Below are positions 43,937 to 55,448 of a DNA stretch of 64,000 nucleotides, in pieces. Source of the stretch: Rhodocollybia butyracea (taxonomy: Eukaryota > Basidiomycota > Agaricomycetes > Agaricales > Omphalotaceae). The stretch is from contig JADNRY010000052.1 of NCBI GenBank assembly GCA_015501585.1, forward strand, positions 229,230 through 293,229, in the 5' to 3' direction. The position numbers were made by a program, and so were the translations under genes. The notes under the pieces were generated by a model that was not told the DNA's origin, searched no databases, and saw nothing but the letters and a program-made list of their open reading frames with translations. How positions within the stretch are numbered: position 1 is the first letter of the stretch; each line of letters starts with the position of its first letter.

Positions 43937-46900
43937 GTATTGTCGTTGCTGGCAACCGTTTCCCCATCCGAATCATAAATGGGAAGATCTTGTTCTGTCA
44001 AACCCGCATCAATGGCAAATGGTCGGAGGTGTTCACGAAGATGCTGGTGGCCAATTCCTCCACCCAGGAAGAGTGAAAATAGGTCGCGATCAGCAAAACT
44101 TTGTTGGCGCCAGTCAGTCTTTTACATGTATGGCATATATTGCACTCACATGTTCACGTAGTATCTGCTCCAATCCTCCTCTTCAAGCTCTGGTTTCCCT
44201 GCCAAAAGTGACATTGCCTCATAGACTCGACAAATGGACAATTTTGGCAGCTCCAATGATGGATGCTCATCTCGAACATCTGAGTGCTCAAATCCTGGAA
44301 CTATATGAGCTGCTCGAACAATATCAAGTGGGTCTAGGAAGTTGAAAGCAGCATTATCCTTGGGATTGTGGAAATATAAACAAGGTTGGTGCTTTGCAAC
44401 AAATCCAGATGCGTAAGTTGTGTCACGTTGATATCAGCTTACCCATAAGCAGTCGATGCATTTTGAATCTATAGGCATGATGGACCCTATGCCTGTAAAG
44501 GAAATGTTCACATGGAAAATTCCAATGACACGCCCATAGGTGAATGGATGCGAACACCCATCTGGAGAAAGGGTAATTATGTCGGGACGGGTTCTAGGGT
44601 TGATTGAGTCCTGTTCCTTTCGAAGGTCATATGTAGTGTAGTTTATACGAACGACTTTGTGCCGATAGAGTTTGTTGCCTTTAATGATCAGGGCGTTGCA
44701 CATTTCCTCGGTTATAGCTTGAGGAGCATCTAAGCCCAGCTCTTGAGCAAACAGTTGATACAGGATCTGACGCCGTAGCTTGGGATAAAACTCCTATATG
44801 TTATGATTAATCAACGTGCTATCAGTTTTAGCCATGACTTACCTTCATAGCAAGATCATTTTTGTTTTCCTGTATTAAAACTTGAAGATCAATGGGAAAC
44901 TTTTGGCTTGTGGCCATATGATATGGCTTACTTGGGTCAGAGCAAGGAAGGGGTTCTTCATCGTCAAAACCAACAGTGAGTGTTGACTTTTTTTGCTTTT
45001 GAAGTTGATGTCAGATTTTTTGCAGAAGGCAACTGCGATACTCATGCATGGCAACCTGACCCACAAAATGTCGTCGATTTGTCTGCCTATACAGTTTTTT
45101 TGGTTTGCCGGTGCTCTGATTCACCCTATACAAGCAAAGGGTCAGTGGAACGCAGCTTGAATATAGTCAAATTTTATACAATGCGTGTATCATACCCATC
45201 TGTGGTACCAAAGTACCTGATACTGTGTGGAAAGTCTCCGAGGAAATGTGTTTTCATGGTTGAGTTGTTGAATTTTACTTGCTTTGACCATTTTTGGATT
45301 TTTGTCATAACCACTTGTTTACTAGATTCTTTGGCTTTCGAAGCCCGCTGTTCGCAAACTGATTTTTCCCTTGGTAACTCTTTGGTGTCGTATCATTCAT
45401 TCAACTGTTCAAGTGCACGGAACGATTCACCTAGCTCCCCAGTCCAATCTGTGTAACGAGAGACCATTGCATCAATATGCATGCGAAGTTTGCCAAAGGC
45501 ATGCCAAGTTGCGCAAGTAAAGAGCAAGTCTTGTACAAATGCATCGTCTTCTTGCTTGTGGAAGAGTCCTTTGAAACAGGGAAGGGAACACTTAAAAACA
45601 AACAGGATTGGTTCATGTTCATATTCTACTGAAGAGTTTCATACCTGTAGTATATTCTCAAGATCATGGCCCACCAGCTGCTTCAACTCCGAAACGTTGT
45701 TGTGAAACCGGCGTACGACACACCGTCCAAATGGTGGAACCCAATGGAAGCTATAGTACTAATAAGTTGTTAACATATCCAAAAATCAGACCTCATACCG
45801 TTGATCCAGAATCTGAAGTAAATTGTCTTTCAGGGACTGAAGGAGCCGTAACAGAGCCTTTAGGATATCCTTCCACTTTCCGCCCCACTCATGAAGCATA
45901 TCTGGAGCATACATTTCAAAATGGTCAAAACCGTGTTCAAAAAGACGTTGAGAAAAGGCACTCTGTTTGAGTACTGACTGGAAGTGGACGTACAGAAAGA
46001 TCTTGAAAACTTACTCGTGTAGTGGTCCAAGATTTTGTTTTGAGAACCTTACAAACAGCCTCGCTCTCAACACCATATCCTTTCTTGAAGATTTTTTCGC
46101 GAGCCACTTCAACCTGATTCTGGTGGTCCAAGCTATCCTCCCTTTTCTGGCTCACATGACGTTCCATATCAATCCGTAAACCTAATTCTGACACTTGCGA
46201 TCTCCGAGCAGTGCATCGAGAACATAAACAGTCAGCTAAGTATTTGATACATGCCAAAAGGATCCTACATATATGTACAGGTGAATGTCCATGTTTATAT
46301 TCAAAGTGAGGGACTTACTTTTCTGGATAATCAGTTGCATATGAGAAAAAGCGAGGAAATATAAGACGCAAAATCCCATCAAAACATTCAATGATAATCC
46401 GGTAAACATATGCATGGACAAAGTCATCATTGAGCAGAAGCAACCAGATGACCCAGTAGAGGTCTCGTTTCAAGAACCGCTTCACATCATCAGTTGGTTT
46501 TGTACCATATTCAGCTTTGTAGATGTCTTCAAAGAGATCAGGAAGCTAGATTAAATAGACTTAGATTGCTTTGAATGCTGAATGAACCAAAGGAAACGTA
46601 CAGATGGGATATAAGCTAAATGCTGGGCAGCATGGGAAGACATCTTCCCGCAAACATACTTGGATAAATTGCCAAAATAAAGATATATTGGCCAGAGTGA
46701 TGTGGTTCCAAAGTCTGCTAGATGGGTCGAATCAGACCAAAGCTGAATCCACGCAATAACTGGCTCATAAGACACATCTGGATCCGGAAGGGTTGTCTTC
46801 AGAGTCTCGCTGTACAATCACTCTTCGATCTCAAGAGCTTGATTGGAATAGTATGTTTCACCATAAACACGCTGAGCTGGTTTGTTTTCAGATGGCTTCC

Positions 46901-48066
46901 AGAAGAACTTGTAGGGTTTCAAGTCAAAGTCTAGGAATGAAGGATCCTGGAAAGCCGATCAAATAACTTCAGTCAATTTTTGATGCTACACTCCATCAAT
47001 GACAAGCTGTGGTGCATCCTGTTCAGAGGGAGATATGGAATCTTTCCGGGGCATAGCAAGACTAACACTGCTTGACTGCCATTTATCTGGAACAGAAGCA
47101 TTGAATGGGATAGGACCAGATGACGAGGGAGTTGATGTATGATCAAGCAATGGTTCTGGGGCCAGCCACGCATCTAATTTCTCCAATTCACGCTTAGCGT
47201 TATATTGAGTGAGATGCTGAGCATCGAACTCAGCATTGAGAATGACATTATGAACAAGATCATCCATTGCCTCATTACTGGTGGTATGATGATGGTAGCG
47301 CCAGTCAGTAACCAGAAAGGTTGAAGCATTTGGATATGGCCCATAGAGATCCTGTGGCTCAGGGGAGAGGCGTAAATGCGGAGATGGGCATGAAGGTGGA
47401 GAACGATCAGTGGACGGATCCTGTATACCAGGCGCAAGGATATCAGTGAGGCTCCGGCGGCCTTCAGTAGGTAATTGGACAGAGAGACCTCAATTCTGAG
47501 GCATGCAAAATCGATACAATCTAAAGAGCCCAAGCTCATCCATGTCAGTCTTGAATATTTTTGGAAACCAATTGTGCTCATGATCAAGATCATCTTCAAC
47601 AGGAGGAGTGACAGATGGAGAATGGTTCAGGTTCCCATCTTCAATACTAGAAGGTATTTCTTGAGAAGTAGGAGAAATGTTAGTGGGGACAGATGATGGA
47701 GAGTAGTTGGGATTTTGTGAAGGAGAAGGCTGTTGAAAAGTGGGAGTATCCAAGGGAGTATCAAGACTTGAATGAGCTACAGTGTCTATAGCAAATGAAC
47801 GTTGAGGTCTAGGTAGAGTATGGGAGACTATTGATCTGCAGCGTGGTTGAAGACGGTGAGACTGAAGATGTTATTAAACAAGCATAAGAGTTTTTAAAAA
47901 AGAGTCTTACTGTTGCGTCCTTAGAGACATCTATCCTGATACGCTTATTGGAGAAAAGATTTAGTTCCTCAGCATCATCAAGTTTCCTTTTAGTCACACA
48001 ATGAGGTTCATGTCGACTCAGGCTATTTGTGTCAAAGGGTTTAGAGCAATACCTACACTTGAGCAT
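43937..48066 (-). pseudogene. Plavaka-type transposase, decayed, 3' end cut by the Gypsy element
   Basis: Starting from ATG at 48066 the product has an N-terminal zinc finger (Cys-Arg-Tyr-Cys ... His-x3-His/Cys), an intron at 47910-47862, a Ser/Pro-rich linker, then the conserved core: Pro-Asp-Pro-Asp-Val-Ser-Tyr, Asp-Ser-Thr-His-Leu-Ala-Asp-Phe-Gly, Tyr-Pro-Glu-Lys-Ile-Leu-Leu-Ala-Cys-Ile (near 46260), Ala-Pro-Asp-Met-Leu-His-Glu (near 45900), Thr-Glu-Leu-Pro-Arg-like near 45380, Val-Asn-Pro-Arg-Thr-Arg-Pro-Asp (near 44590) and Tyr-Val-Asn-Met. These match the Plavaka family of basidiomycete CACTA-like DNA transposases as I remember it. In-frame TGA stops at 47492-47490 and 45395-45393 show decay. 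The frame is interrupted at 43936 by the Gypsy LTR close to its acidic C-terminus. Confidence 0.75.
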
Positions 48067-48329
48067 AGGCTGCAAAGATGAGAGAGATTAAGAAGAAAAA
48101 GAAGCAATGAAACACATTTCAGAGTCTTGGCGGTACAAGCTCCCACAAAGATGTACATGGATAAGAGCAATGAATTCAATTTTTGTGCATCTAGTCTTAC
48201 CTACTAGAGGCCAGCATTCCTATGAGTGTAGAGAAAGGAATTATAAAGTGGATTTATTGCCGGGAGTTCTGATTCAAGATCATCAGACCGTGACTAACTT
48301 TAAGCGCCCATTCCTTTTCACTTTCCATC

Positions 48330-49821
48330 ATGTCATGTGCGCCTCCTCTACATCCAGGCCGTCTTCCAATGAGAAATAATATTGCTGCAACAAATATACC
48401 ATCTCAACGTCCCCAACAAACATCTCAAACTACCCAGACTTCTGTTCCGTCTCAGGCATCTGCATCCATATCCAGTAGCCAGTCTCAGCGGGACTCTCGG
48501 CAAGAAGAGTCTCAAGAAAATCTTCCTCTGGAAATCCCAATAATTACTCTGGATCTCAGGAAGCGGAAGTACAATGAGTTTGCGGTGAAAGCGGTCCTTG
48601 AAAATGACAGTAAATCAACTCGGTATGTGATTACCCTTCAACCTTCTGTGTGTTTTTCACGAAGCATCTACAGGCCAGTGTTCTTAAAGCCCTACAAGAA
48701 ATCTGGAAAACATTTCAACTACACTATCAACCCTGTTGTAAATCCTGGGGAAGTTCTTTGTCTGGGGCTCAAACAGACATACAAAGTCATGGTGAACAAG
48801 GAACGAGAAGCACTCATGGCCCAAACAGCTCTCGAAAGACAATAAATTGCCAACAAACTGCAGGTCGATATATCTGAAGTTCCTGAAGATGAACTTCCAC
48901 CAGAACCAGATACGGAAGATTCAGACAATGACTTGGATGATAATATTGACAAAGAAGTGTACAAATACTTTTTTCTCCTCTTTACACCACCACTAATTGA
49001 TGTTTTAAAGAACTTCAACTTTCAAAAAACGTCACTTAGATGACTACGAAAAGTATGCTGCACGTTTTCCTAAATTGACAAAGCGCCTGCTCGAGACGCT
49101 GGAGTTCAAGGACCATACAACGTTGATAGCATGTCTGGCCACGGTGTGTTGCTTATTTGTGATGCATATACTCATCTCATACTTTTATCAACAGATTACT
49201 GAAGAACGTGACAACAATAAGCGTCGCGACAACAATTTGATCAAGAAAGAGGTTATCACCTGGATTCCGCATGTATGGCAACTTATGGCTGTCAATCCTA
49301 AGGCTGTTGAAGGTATCTTTCCGTTTCCCACTCCCGGACAAGATAAAAGCACTCGTGGTGTAAACAACAAGATTATCGCACTTCTATTCTGTCCTTGTGC
49401 TTACTTCAAGGATGTCTTTGGCCGATCTTCCAAGGCTCGCACAAAGTAGGTATTTCTTTGTTGGTTTTCACGCTGTTCAACCTCTTTTATAGTGTCCTTG
49501 GGCAAATTCAAGACCATACCGTCCCTTTAACTGTGACTGATTGGCCAGCATTTCTGTACGATACCAAATATCTCCGTGATAAGAATCAGTAGAAAGGGTA
49601 TTTACAGGGACCGCTCCTACTCTATGTTGGTTACATCTGACTATTCATGATGCTGTTTCTCATAATCTGATTTTCTAGACTCTTCGTGTGCTTTTTACTG
49701 GACCGACATCGGCTTTGGGTCCAAAAACAATGAAAACTAAGCCTGGAAACGCCGATATCCTCAAGCTAGTCAATGTAACAGCTGAAATGATTGCATATTC
49801 AGCAATGCAGGTAAGTCATTC
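48330..49821 (+). pseudogene. DUF6698-like gene, decayed and truncated
   Basis: It is divergent from the transposase, with 263 bp between starts. A Ser/Gln-rich N-terminus leads to Leu-Asp-Leu-Arg-Lys-Arg-Lys-Tyr. After an acidic stretch near 48880, a conserved region follows (49050-49820): Phe-Pro-Lys-Leu-Thr-Lys-Arg-Leu-Leu, Arg-Gly-Val-Asn-Asn-Lys-Ile-Ile-Ala-Leu-Leu-Phe-Cys-Pro, Trp-Pro-Ala-Phe-Leu-Tyr, Phe-Thr-Gly-Pro-Thr-Ser-Ala and Val-Thr-Ala-Glu-Met-Ile-Ala-Tyr. This pattern is that of an Agaricomycete family I recall as DUF6698 (name from memory). Short introns are recognisable near 49448-49490 and 49641-49679. In-frame stops at 48843-48845 (TAA) and near 49590 (TAG) inactivate it. 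It ends at a GTAAGT donor at 49821, just before an inserted LTR-like sequence. Confidence 0.6.
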
Positions 49822-49832
49822 TTCTACCACGC

Positions 49833-50594
49833 TGAGAGGTCTAAACTGGGGTGAACTTAGAAATGGCTTACACAGACACACCAAACACACACACAACTTA
49901 TTACTCAGTTCGGGTTTTTAGTTCAGCCAAATAATATTTATTTAAAACTTCAATCTATTCAAGTGCTTCCTTGCTACACTGAGTGTTATTTCACTAAGTG
50001 CCTTCCCTTTCAAAGTACAGACTTATTTAAGCTGATCCCCAAGCTCTGAGCTGTCAAACAAATACTATTCCTAAGTCCCTTGGTAAAATCACAAATTAAC
50101 ACAAGTCACAACTGACCAGAGGGTGTCCCTACAACTCAGACAGAGCTCTGACTGCAGCCTAACTGTGGTTTGAAAATAATAATCAAAGTCCTTTCTAAGT
50201 CTTTGTCTTAACTTCTCTGCACTCAGTTCACACTGAATCTCTTTCTGTCTCTTTACTCAAGTTCAATTGCTTGTCAATTTCTCTCTGTAAATCCCAGTCT
50301 TTATATCAATTCAATCTTTTAGTAGTAGCCTGATAAGGAGCTGCTACACCTGGTGGGGGTAAGAAAGAATGCTCTTCTCTTCATTTCCTTGCCTTTTTAT
50401 ACTCCTAGGTCCTTGAAATTTTCTTAATTAAGGTACCATGGGTTGGTAAGACTCTCTTGGCTTGCCAAGAGCCAAGAAGATAAATCTCATGTTGCCCTTG
50501 TTAGCCATAACTGAGCTTATAAGTGTTCTCCTGGTTCCTACACTGTCCCCAGGGCTCTATATCATTGTCTCATGGGTCCTCTACCCATATTACA
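49833..50594 (-). repeat. candidate LTR inserted in the DUF6698-like gene, minus orientation
   Basis: Read on the minus strand it starts TGTAATATGGG and ends GACCTCTCA (TG...CA, 762 bp). A TATA-like box (GTATAAAAAGG) lies near 50400, and a GT/TG-rich stretch lies near the end. It begins 11 bp after the last donor of the DUF6698-like gene, cutting off the rest. No target-site duplication was found, so the boundaries are tentative. Confidence 0.45.
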
Positions 50595-52240
50595 CCTTTT
50601 CTACATCTTTTATTTAATAAGTAACGGAGGGGAGGGAAGAACGATGCATTCCCGATGAGTGGTTCGACTTTGATGCGCTTTAAGCGCCGGGCGGTCCGTC
50701 CGTCCCGCGGTTCAAGTTTGCGGCGTCGTTCCGTATCTCCCCTCTTCTCTTCTCCTCCCAGGTCCTACCGGGTACTTGTATACATGTGGACCGTCCCGTA
50801 GGTCGGTCCGAATAAATTTTATTATAGGCATGTCGCTAGGACGCGCCCGCTTTCTTTACTGCCGGCGCCGGGCCACTTTGATCCCCGGCGCCTAATTCAT
50901 CACTAATCATCTAGTTTCTCTCTGTGGTTTGTTCCAGGGAACCAGTGCTTCGATTCTCTTACTTTAAACGGATATGGGTTTGCATTATGCTTGCCCTCAT
51001 TCGTCTCTCTTCATCTATTTTAATCCTGTCTTGTATATCCCTGTATAGGACTTTTTGTAGTAGGTAGTATTAATTGAATAGACTTTAGATCTGGCAAGCC
51101 TAAATCAATCTAGGTAAATCAATTTGATTGATTTTGAGTTTGTGGGTCAATGATGCATCCTTGCACAGTAATGTAGCCTCTTAAAACATAGTGTATCTCC
51201 CTTCAAATGGGTTTCTACATACTAGATACCTGAAGTGGACCTTCAAAGTGTCTAATACATAACGTACCCTAGGTAGTGACGTGACATGTTTCACGGGGTC
51301 TTTTAAATGATGACATTTCACTTGAATTTTTGGCGTGTCAACGCACTTAGTTGTTCTTCGCATCCACCCTTGCTATCCTACTATCATCGCTACTGATGCA
51401 ATCCACAGTTACGCTTTGCGTTACTTCAATATTCTTATTGATGATTCATCCGAGATTTTTTTACTTCGTTTTATAGATTCACATCAGAATTTGAATGAGA
51501 GCTTTTTTTTTTTGTTCATTTTTTTTTTTCTTTTTTTTGTCTACTTTTTGAAGCCATCACAGCTTTATCCTTTGCGATGATGATCCCGACGCAGCCTCAG
51601 ATGTAGACGAGGACCCAGACACAGACACGGAGACATCGACGACCTAACTGATTACTTGACACAGACTCTTTGTCTTGCGGTCCTTGCCATTCTCTTCGTG
51701 CACTTAAGTTATTTTCACCTACTGTTATTGCTATCACTACTGCTGTTGCTCTGCTGCTGTACTTGCTATCGTTATTATTTCCTGCTACTGAACTACCAAG
51801 CTGTGTACTTGAAAATTGTACTCTACAAAGTGTTTGCTCACTTGACTCACATAGATCTAATGTTGAACTGAAAATGAACCCCCTAGATTCCCCTGATATG
51901 CAACAAATCACCCAAATATGCACCCAGATGCTGTTTTATTGGTGTTTGATAGCATTTTATCAGCATTTTAGTAGCATTTTATAGCATTTTATGGGCATTT
52001 TATTCCTTGAAATCCATCCTACTGCATTTTCGAGTATTTTATTACCTTGTATTCATCTGAGAACAATTGAGCCGCATCTTCAATCATTCCAATCAAGTTC
52101 TAACAATACTTAAATGCTCTGAGTTCCGTCGCAGCAGTTGACAAATGCCCTAAATAGCTGCGCATGGGATTTAATCAGAGTTTATTTACTTATTCACCTC
52201 GCATGGAGGGAATAGAACACGTCCAAATTTTCAGGTCATT
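50595..52240. other. intergenic region: GC-rich patch, poly-T, short tandem repeats
   Basis: 50640-50900 is markedly GC-rich compared with its surroundings and contains GGCGCCGGG and CCCGGCGCC as an inverted pair near 50863-50893. 51500-51545 has three long T runs. 51580-51640 could encode an acidic Asp/Glu-rich C-terminus (Asp-Glu-Asp-Pro-Asp-Thr) but has no partner. No gene is supported. Confidence 0.4.
51949..52003 (+). repeat. short tandem repeat of AGCATTTTAT
   Basis: Five consecutive copies of an 11-12 bp unit (TAGCATTTTAT, CAGCATTTTAG, TAGCATTTTAT, AGCATTTTAT, GGGCATTTTAT). Isolated related words continue to about 52045. Confidence 0.8.
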
Positions 52241-53784
52241 TTGGCGATGCCCAATGTATTCAAATTGGGCTTCAAGAGTAAAGTCTTGAGCCGTGCTCAC
52301 GCAGAGATATGGCTCAAAGTTAGCCCCAGCTCTGATGCAGCTTCGGCTCCTGGTGCCCCAAAATTGTTCATCCGTGATACCGGATCGTCTTCGGGTACCT
52401 TTCTAAATAAGCACCGTCTAGCTGCCGCCGGTATAGAATCACATCCAATTGAACTCAAGGACGGAGACCTGCTGCAGCTGGGAGTGGATTATAAAGGTGG
52501 CGGCAAAAATATGCATAAACGTGTCAACATACGCATAGAGTTTGGTCTCAAGTGGCACGATGGAGTGAAAGACTTGACTGGACATGGTATCAAGATGGGC
52601 TGGGACACGGGATCACTTGATCTTGTACCAGAAGAAACTGTTCTACCTTCACCACCTGGTATTAATCTCACCTCGACTTGGGCTAGCGAGGATGAACAAC
52701 CACAGTCACAGAATTCCATTGCTCCGGTGATTTCCGAGCAGAAGCCAAATGAAGCCACTCTATCTCCTGATGTTGATCTCGTATTTACTCGCGCCAGCAA
52801 GGACAAGCAACTACAAGTACAAGAAGCTCAGCCCACTGTTCCACCTGCTTTAGTTCCATCCACCTCTGGTCCTTTCTGTCTTCGCCTCATCCCTGATCTC
52901 CAGTCAAACAATTCATTCTTGTTCGACATTATCACTTGCGATATGCATGTCGGGGATCCAGCTTTACAAATAGGGTGCCCCAAGATGCGTAGCGAAGAGA
53001 TGCCTCTAAGCAATGACAGGTTCAGTAACAATGACCCCCATTCATTCATACTGGCCTTTAGGAGCAAAGTCGTCAGTCATTTTCACGCAGAGTTATGGGT
53101 CGAGGCTAGCTCCGACGCTGACCTCTCTTCAGCTCCTGGGGCCCCAAACACCACTGTACCAAAGGTTTTGTTCGTGATACAAAGTCGACCTCGGGTACTT
53201 ATCTCAATGACCTCTGTGTAGGTGCTGCTCATACTGTGTCACGTCCATTCCAAATCAGAGACGGAGACCTGCTGAGGCTGGGTGCGAACTCTCAGGGTAG
53301 GAAGCCTGAGGAGGATATATATCAATGCATCAAAATGTGAATAGAGTTGGGTCGTGAGTGGCAGAGGGGATCTCGAGACTTGACTGTATATGATGGCATG
53401 CACATTGCCCCAGTGATTAATGAGAAGTGGAACAAGGAATCACTTGATGATATAACAAAAGAAGCCACTTTACATCCATCTCCTGGCATCAATATCAGCT
53501 CGACTAGTGCTAGCAAGGATCAGCAACCACAACTACAGAATCCCATTATCAAGGAGAGGTCAGAAAATGAATTACCTAACATCGCACCAGAGGAACCCAC
53601 TCTACCTCCATCTTCCAGTGTCAGCCTCGCATTGACTCGTGCTAGTGAGGGCCAGCAACCACAAAAACAGGATGCTACTGCTGAGGTGCCTGTTACACGC
53701 TTTACACGCTGGCAAGCATCCCAGACTCCCATTGACGCCCCAGCCTCTGTCACACACAATTTGGATGAAGCAAAATTCGGGTAG
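52241..53784 (+). pseudogene. tandem FHA-domain gene, second domain inactivated
   Basis: The first unit (52241-about 52570) has the FHA core Leu-Ser-Arg-Ala-His-Ala-Glu, Arg-Asp-Thr-Gly-Ser-Ser-Ser-Gly-Thr-Phe-Leu-Asn and Asp-Gly-Asp-Leu-Leu-Gln-Leu-Gly. The first strands are missing; a TTTTCAG acceptor just upstream suggests a lost exon. The second unit (about 52866-53370) begins with a complete N-terminal strand but has Val-Ser-His-Phe-His (phosphothreonine-contact Arg lost), a one-base frameshift near 53166 and a TGA at 53337-53339. FHA domains bind phosphothreonine. The DGD..LGVDYKGG pattern resembles the Far10/SLMAP (VPS64) branch. The repeats are joined by Ser/Pro/Gln-rich linkers that also repeat. 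Probably a non-functional tandem-duplicated locus. Confidence 0.7.
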
Positions 53785-55448
53785 TTTAACATCTTTCTAG
53801 TCATTGTACACATGTCACAGAACACTGAACCATTTCCTATCTATAGTCCTTTTTCATTCGCCTCCGACTTTGAGGTGCACAATAGCCAGTTCAATTCAGC
53901 TAATACCATAAACAACCATAATACCATAATCAATCAAAACCTTGTACCAGGTAAGTGAAAGATAAATCATAATATGGGTAGAGTGTCTTCTGAGCTCTCC
54001 ACTGTGGCCTCAACCACTGCTTTGTTAGGTATAAGTTTGTGTATGGCAACTCCTGGTGTGGACTCCACATTATTGGCCACTGGACTGAAGAGTACAAGTT
54101 ACCAACCTCCACAACACTCCGTGGAGCTTGTAGAGTCAAAAAACGATACGCAGGCAATAACTTTACAGCCATCCAGTCAGAAGAAAGTTATTGTGCAAAC
54201 ATCAGTATGTGTTTTATGTATCGGTATGCTGCTGTACTATATCTGGTGGCACATGCCTTGAAAGATTTTGTTTGTATTGTCAGATTTTTCTTGAGGATGT
54301 AGAAGACTCGAGCTTGCTTTAGATCACATTGCAGCTTTGCGCTGAATTGGTAGGAGCGGATGGCTGCATGCCTTGAAATATTTTGTTCAGGTTGTCAAAT
54401 CTATTTTTGATACTGTTGTAAAGAGCTGTGTAGCTGCCATGCTACTACTTCATCTCGGTTCTTATGTCTGCCATGGACGAGCTCCTCGCCTCATGGAACA
54501 CCTTAAAACCGAGCTTGTCCTATTTGGAATCATCCTCAGTATCACGCCAGGCCATGTTCTTCCGAATTTGAGGAGTGCGTTGGCATGTGGATTCCCACAA
54601 ATTAACGTTACGGCGCTACGATAGACTTGAGAGGCCTATCTTCCTGGATTCAATCAAGGTTGTGGATGCTGAGTCCTTATAGATTTAAAACATGGTCTGT
54701 TTTAGTTGATGGTCAAGAGGCTTGGAAGTAGGCAGTTCATCACCAGTGGCGAATGTAGTGAGATTCAAAGTACACTTGCAGGGTCAGGCGACAAGTCATT
54801 GGACAGTGACATATGAGGCTCACAGCTCCAAGCGTAGACTCGGAAGCGAAGAAAAACTAAGCAGAAAATTCCATTGGGTAATATCCCCGATGTTTGAGTG
54901 TTTTCCAGCAGTGGGAATGTTGCATCAGTTGGGCGGTGGGCCACACCTGGAGCTTCACCTGTTCTTCGACCCAGATCTCCTAGTCACACCTCATTGAACA
55001 ATCCCTGGATCCCCTAGTAAAGGATCAGAGCAGAGGTGAAAATTGGGTAAAACATGCAAGGAAACATGTGTACTTGATCATGAGAGAAACAGATATCTTT
55101 CGAGTTAGACCACAAACTAGGCAAAAGTTTACGCCAAGCCTCAAGCACAATGTAGTCGGGGAGTTGGGTTATCTTGTATTTTATTGTCCTTGGTGCCATC
55201 TTTATCTGCAAGGGCCAAAATGAGCTCTTCTACTCGACTTGGGCTCACCAAGCTCACAAAGTTTCAAGTTCACCTTGGGTTTCACTTCATCTGTCGTCTA
55301 GTAGTTGAGAACTGATATTTACATTTCGGTCAACAGTGGACAGGTTCTGGTAGTATGCTACAGTTTGTGGAGGACGTGAACAGTGATTAATATGCGGCAT
55401 GCGCAGAAGAAACTTTGAAAATCTAAAGGTCAAACAAATTCAAAAAAG
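53785..55448. other. region with weak coding traces, no supported gene
   Basis: After the FHA frame, 53848-53950 can be read as a further exon (Asn-rich: Asn-Ser-Gln-Phe-Asn-Ser-Ala-Asn-Thr) bounded by plausible splice sites. Frames at 53974-54261 (hydrophobic C-terminus), 54373-54624 and 54722-54997 look partly protein-like but do not link into one model. From about 55230 the sequence is the upstream region of the HNH-type gene, which is also duplicated at 63270-63480. Confidence 0.4.

Noticed and set aside
50640..50900. GC-rich patch as an rDNA or tRNA fragment
   Set aside because: No recognisable rRNA or tRNA sequence; only an inverted GGCGCCGGG pair was found.
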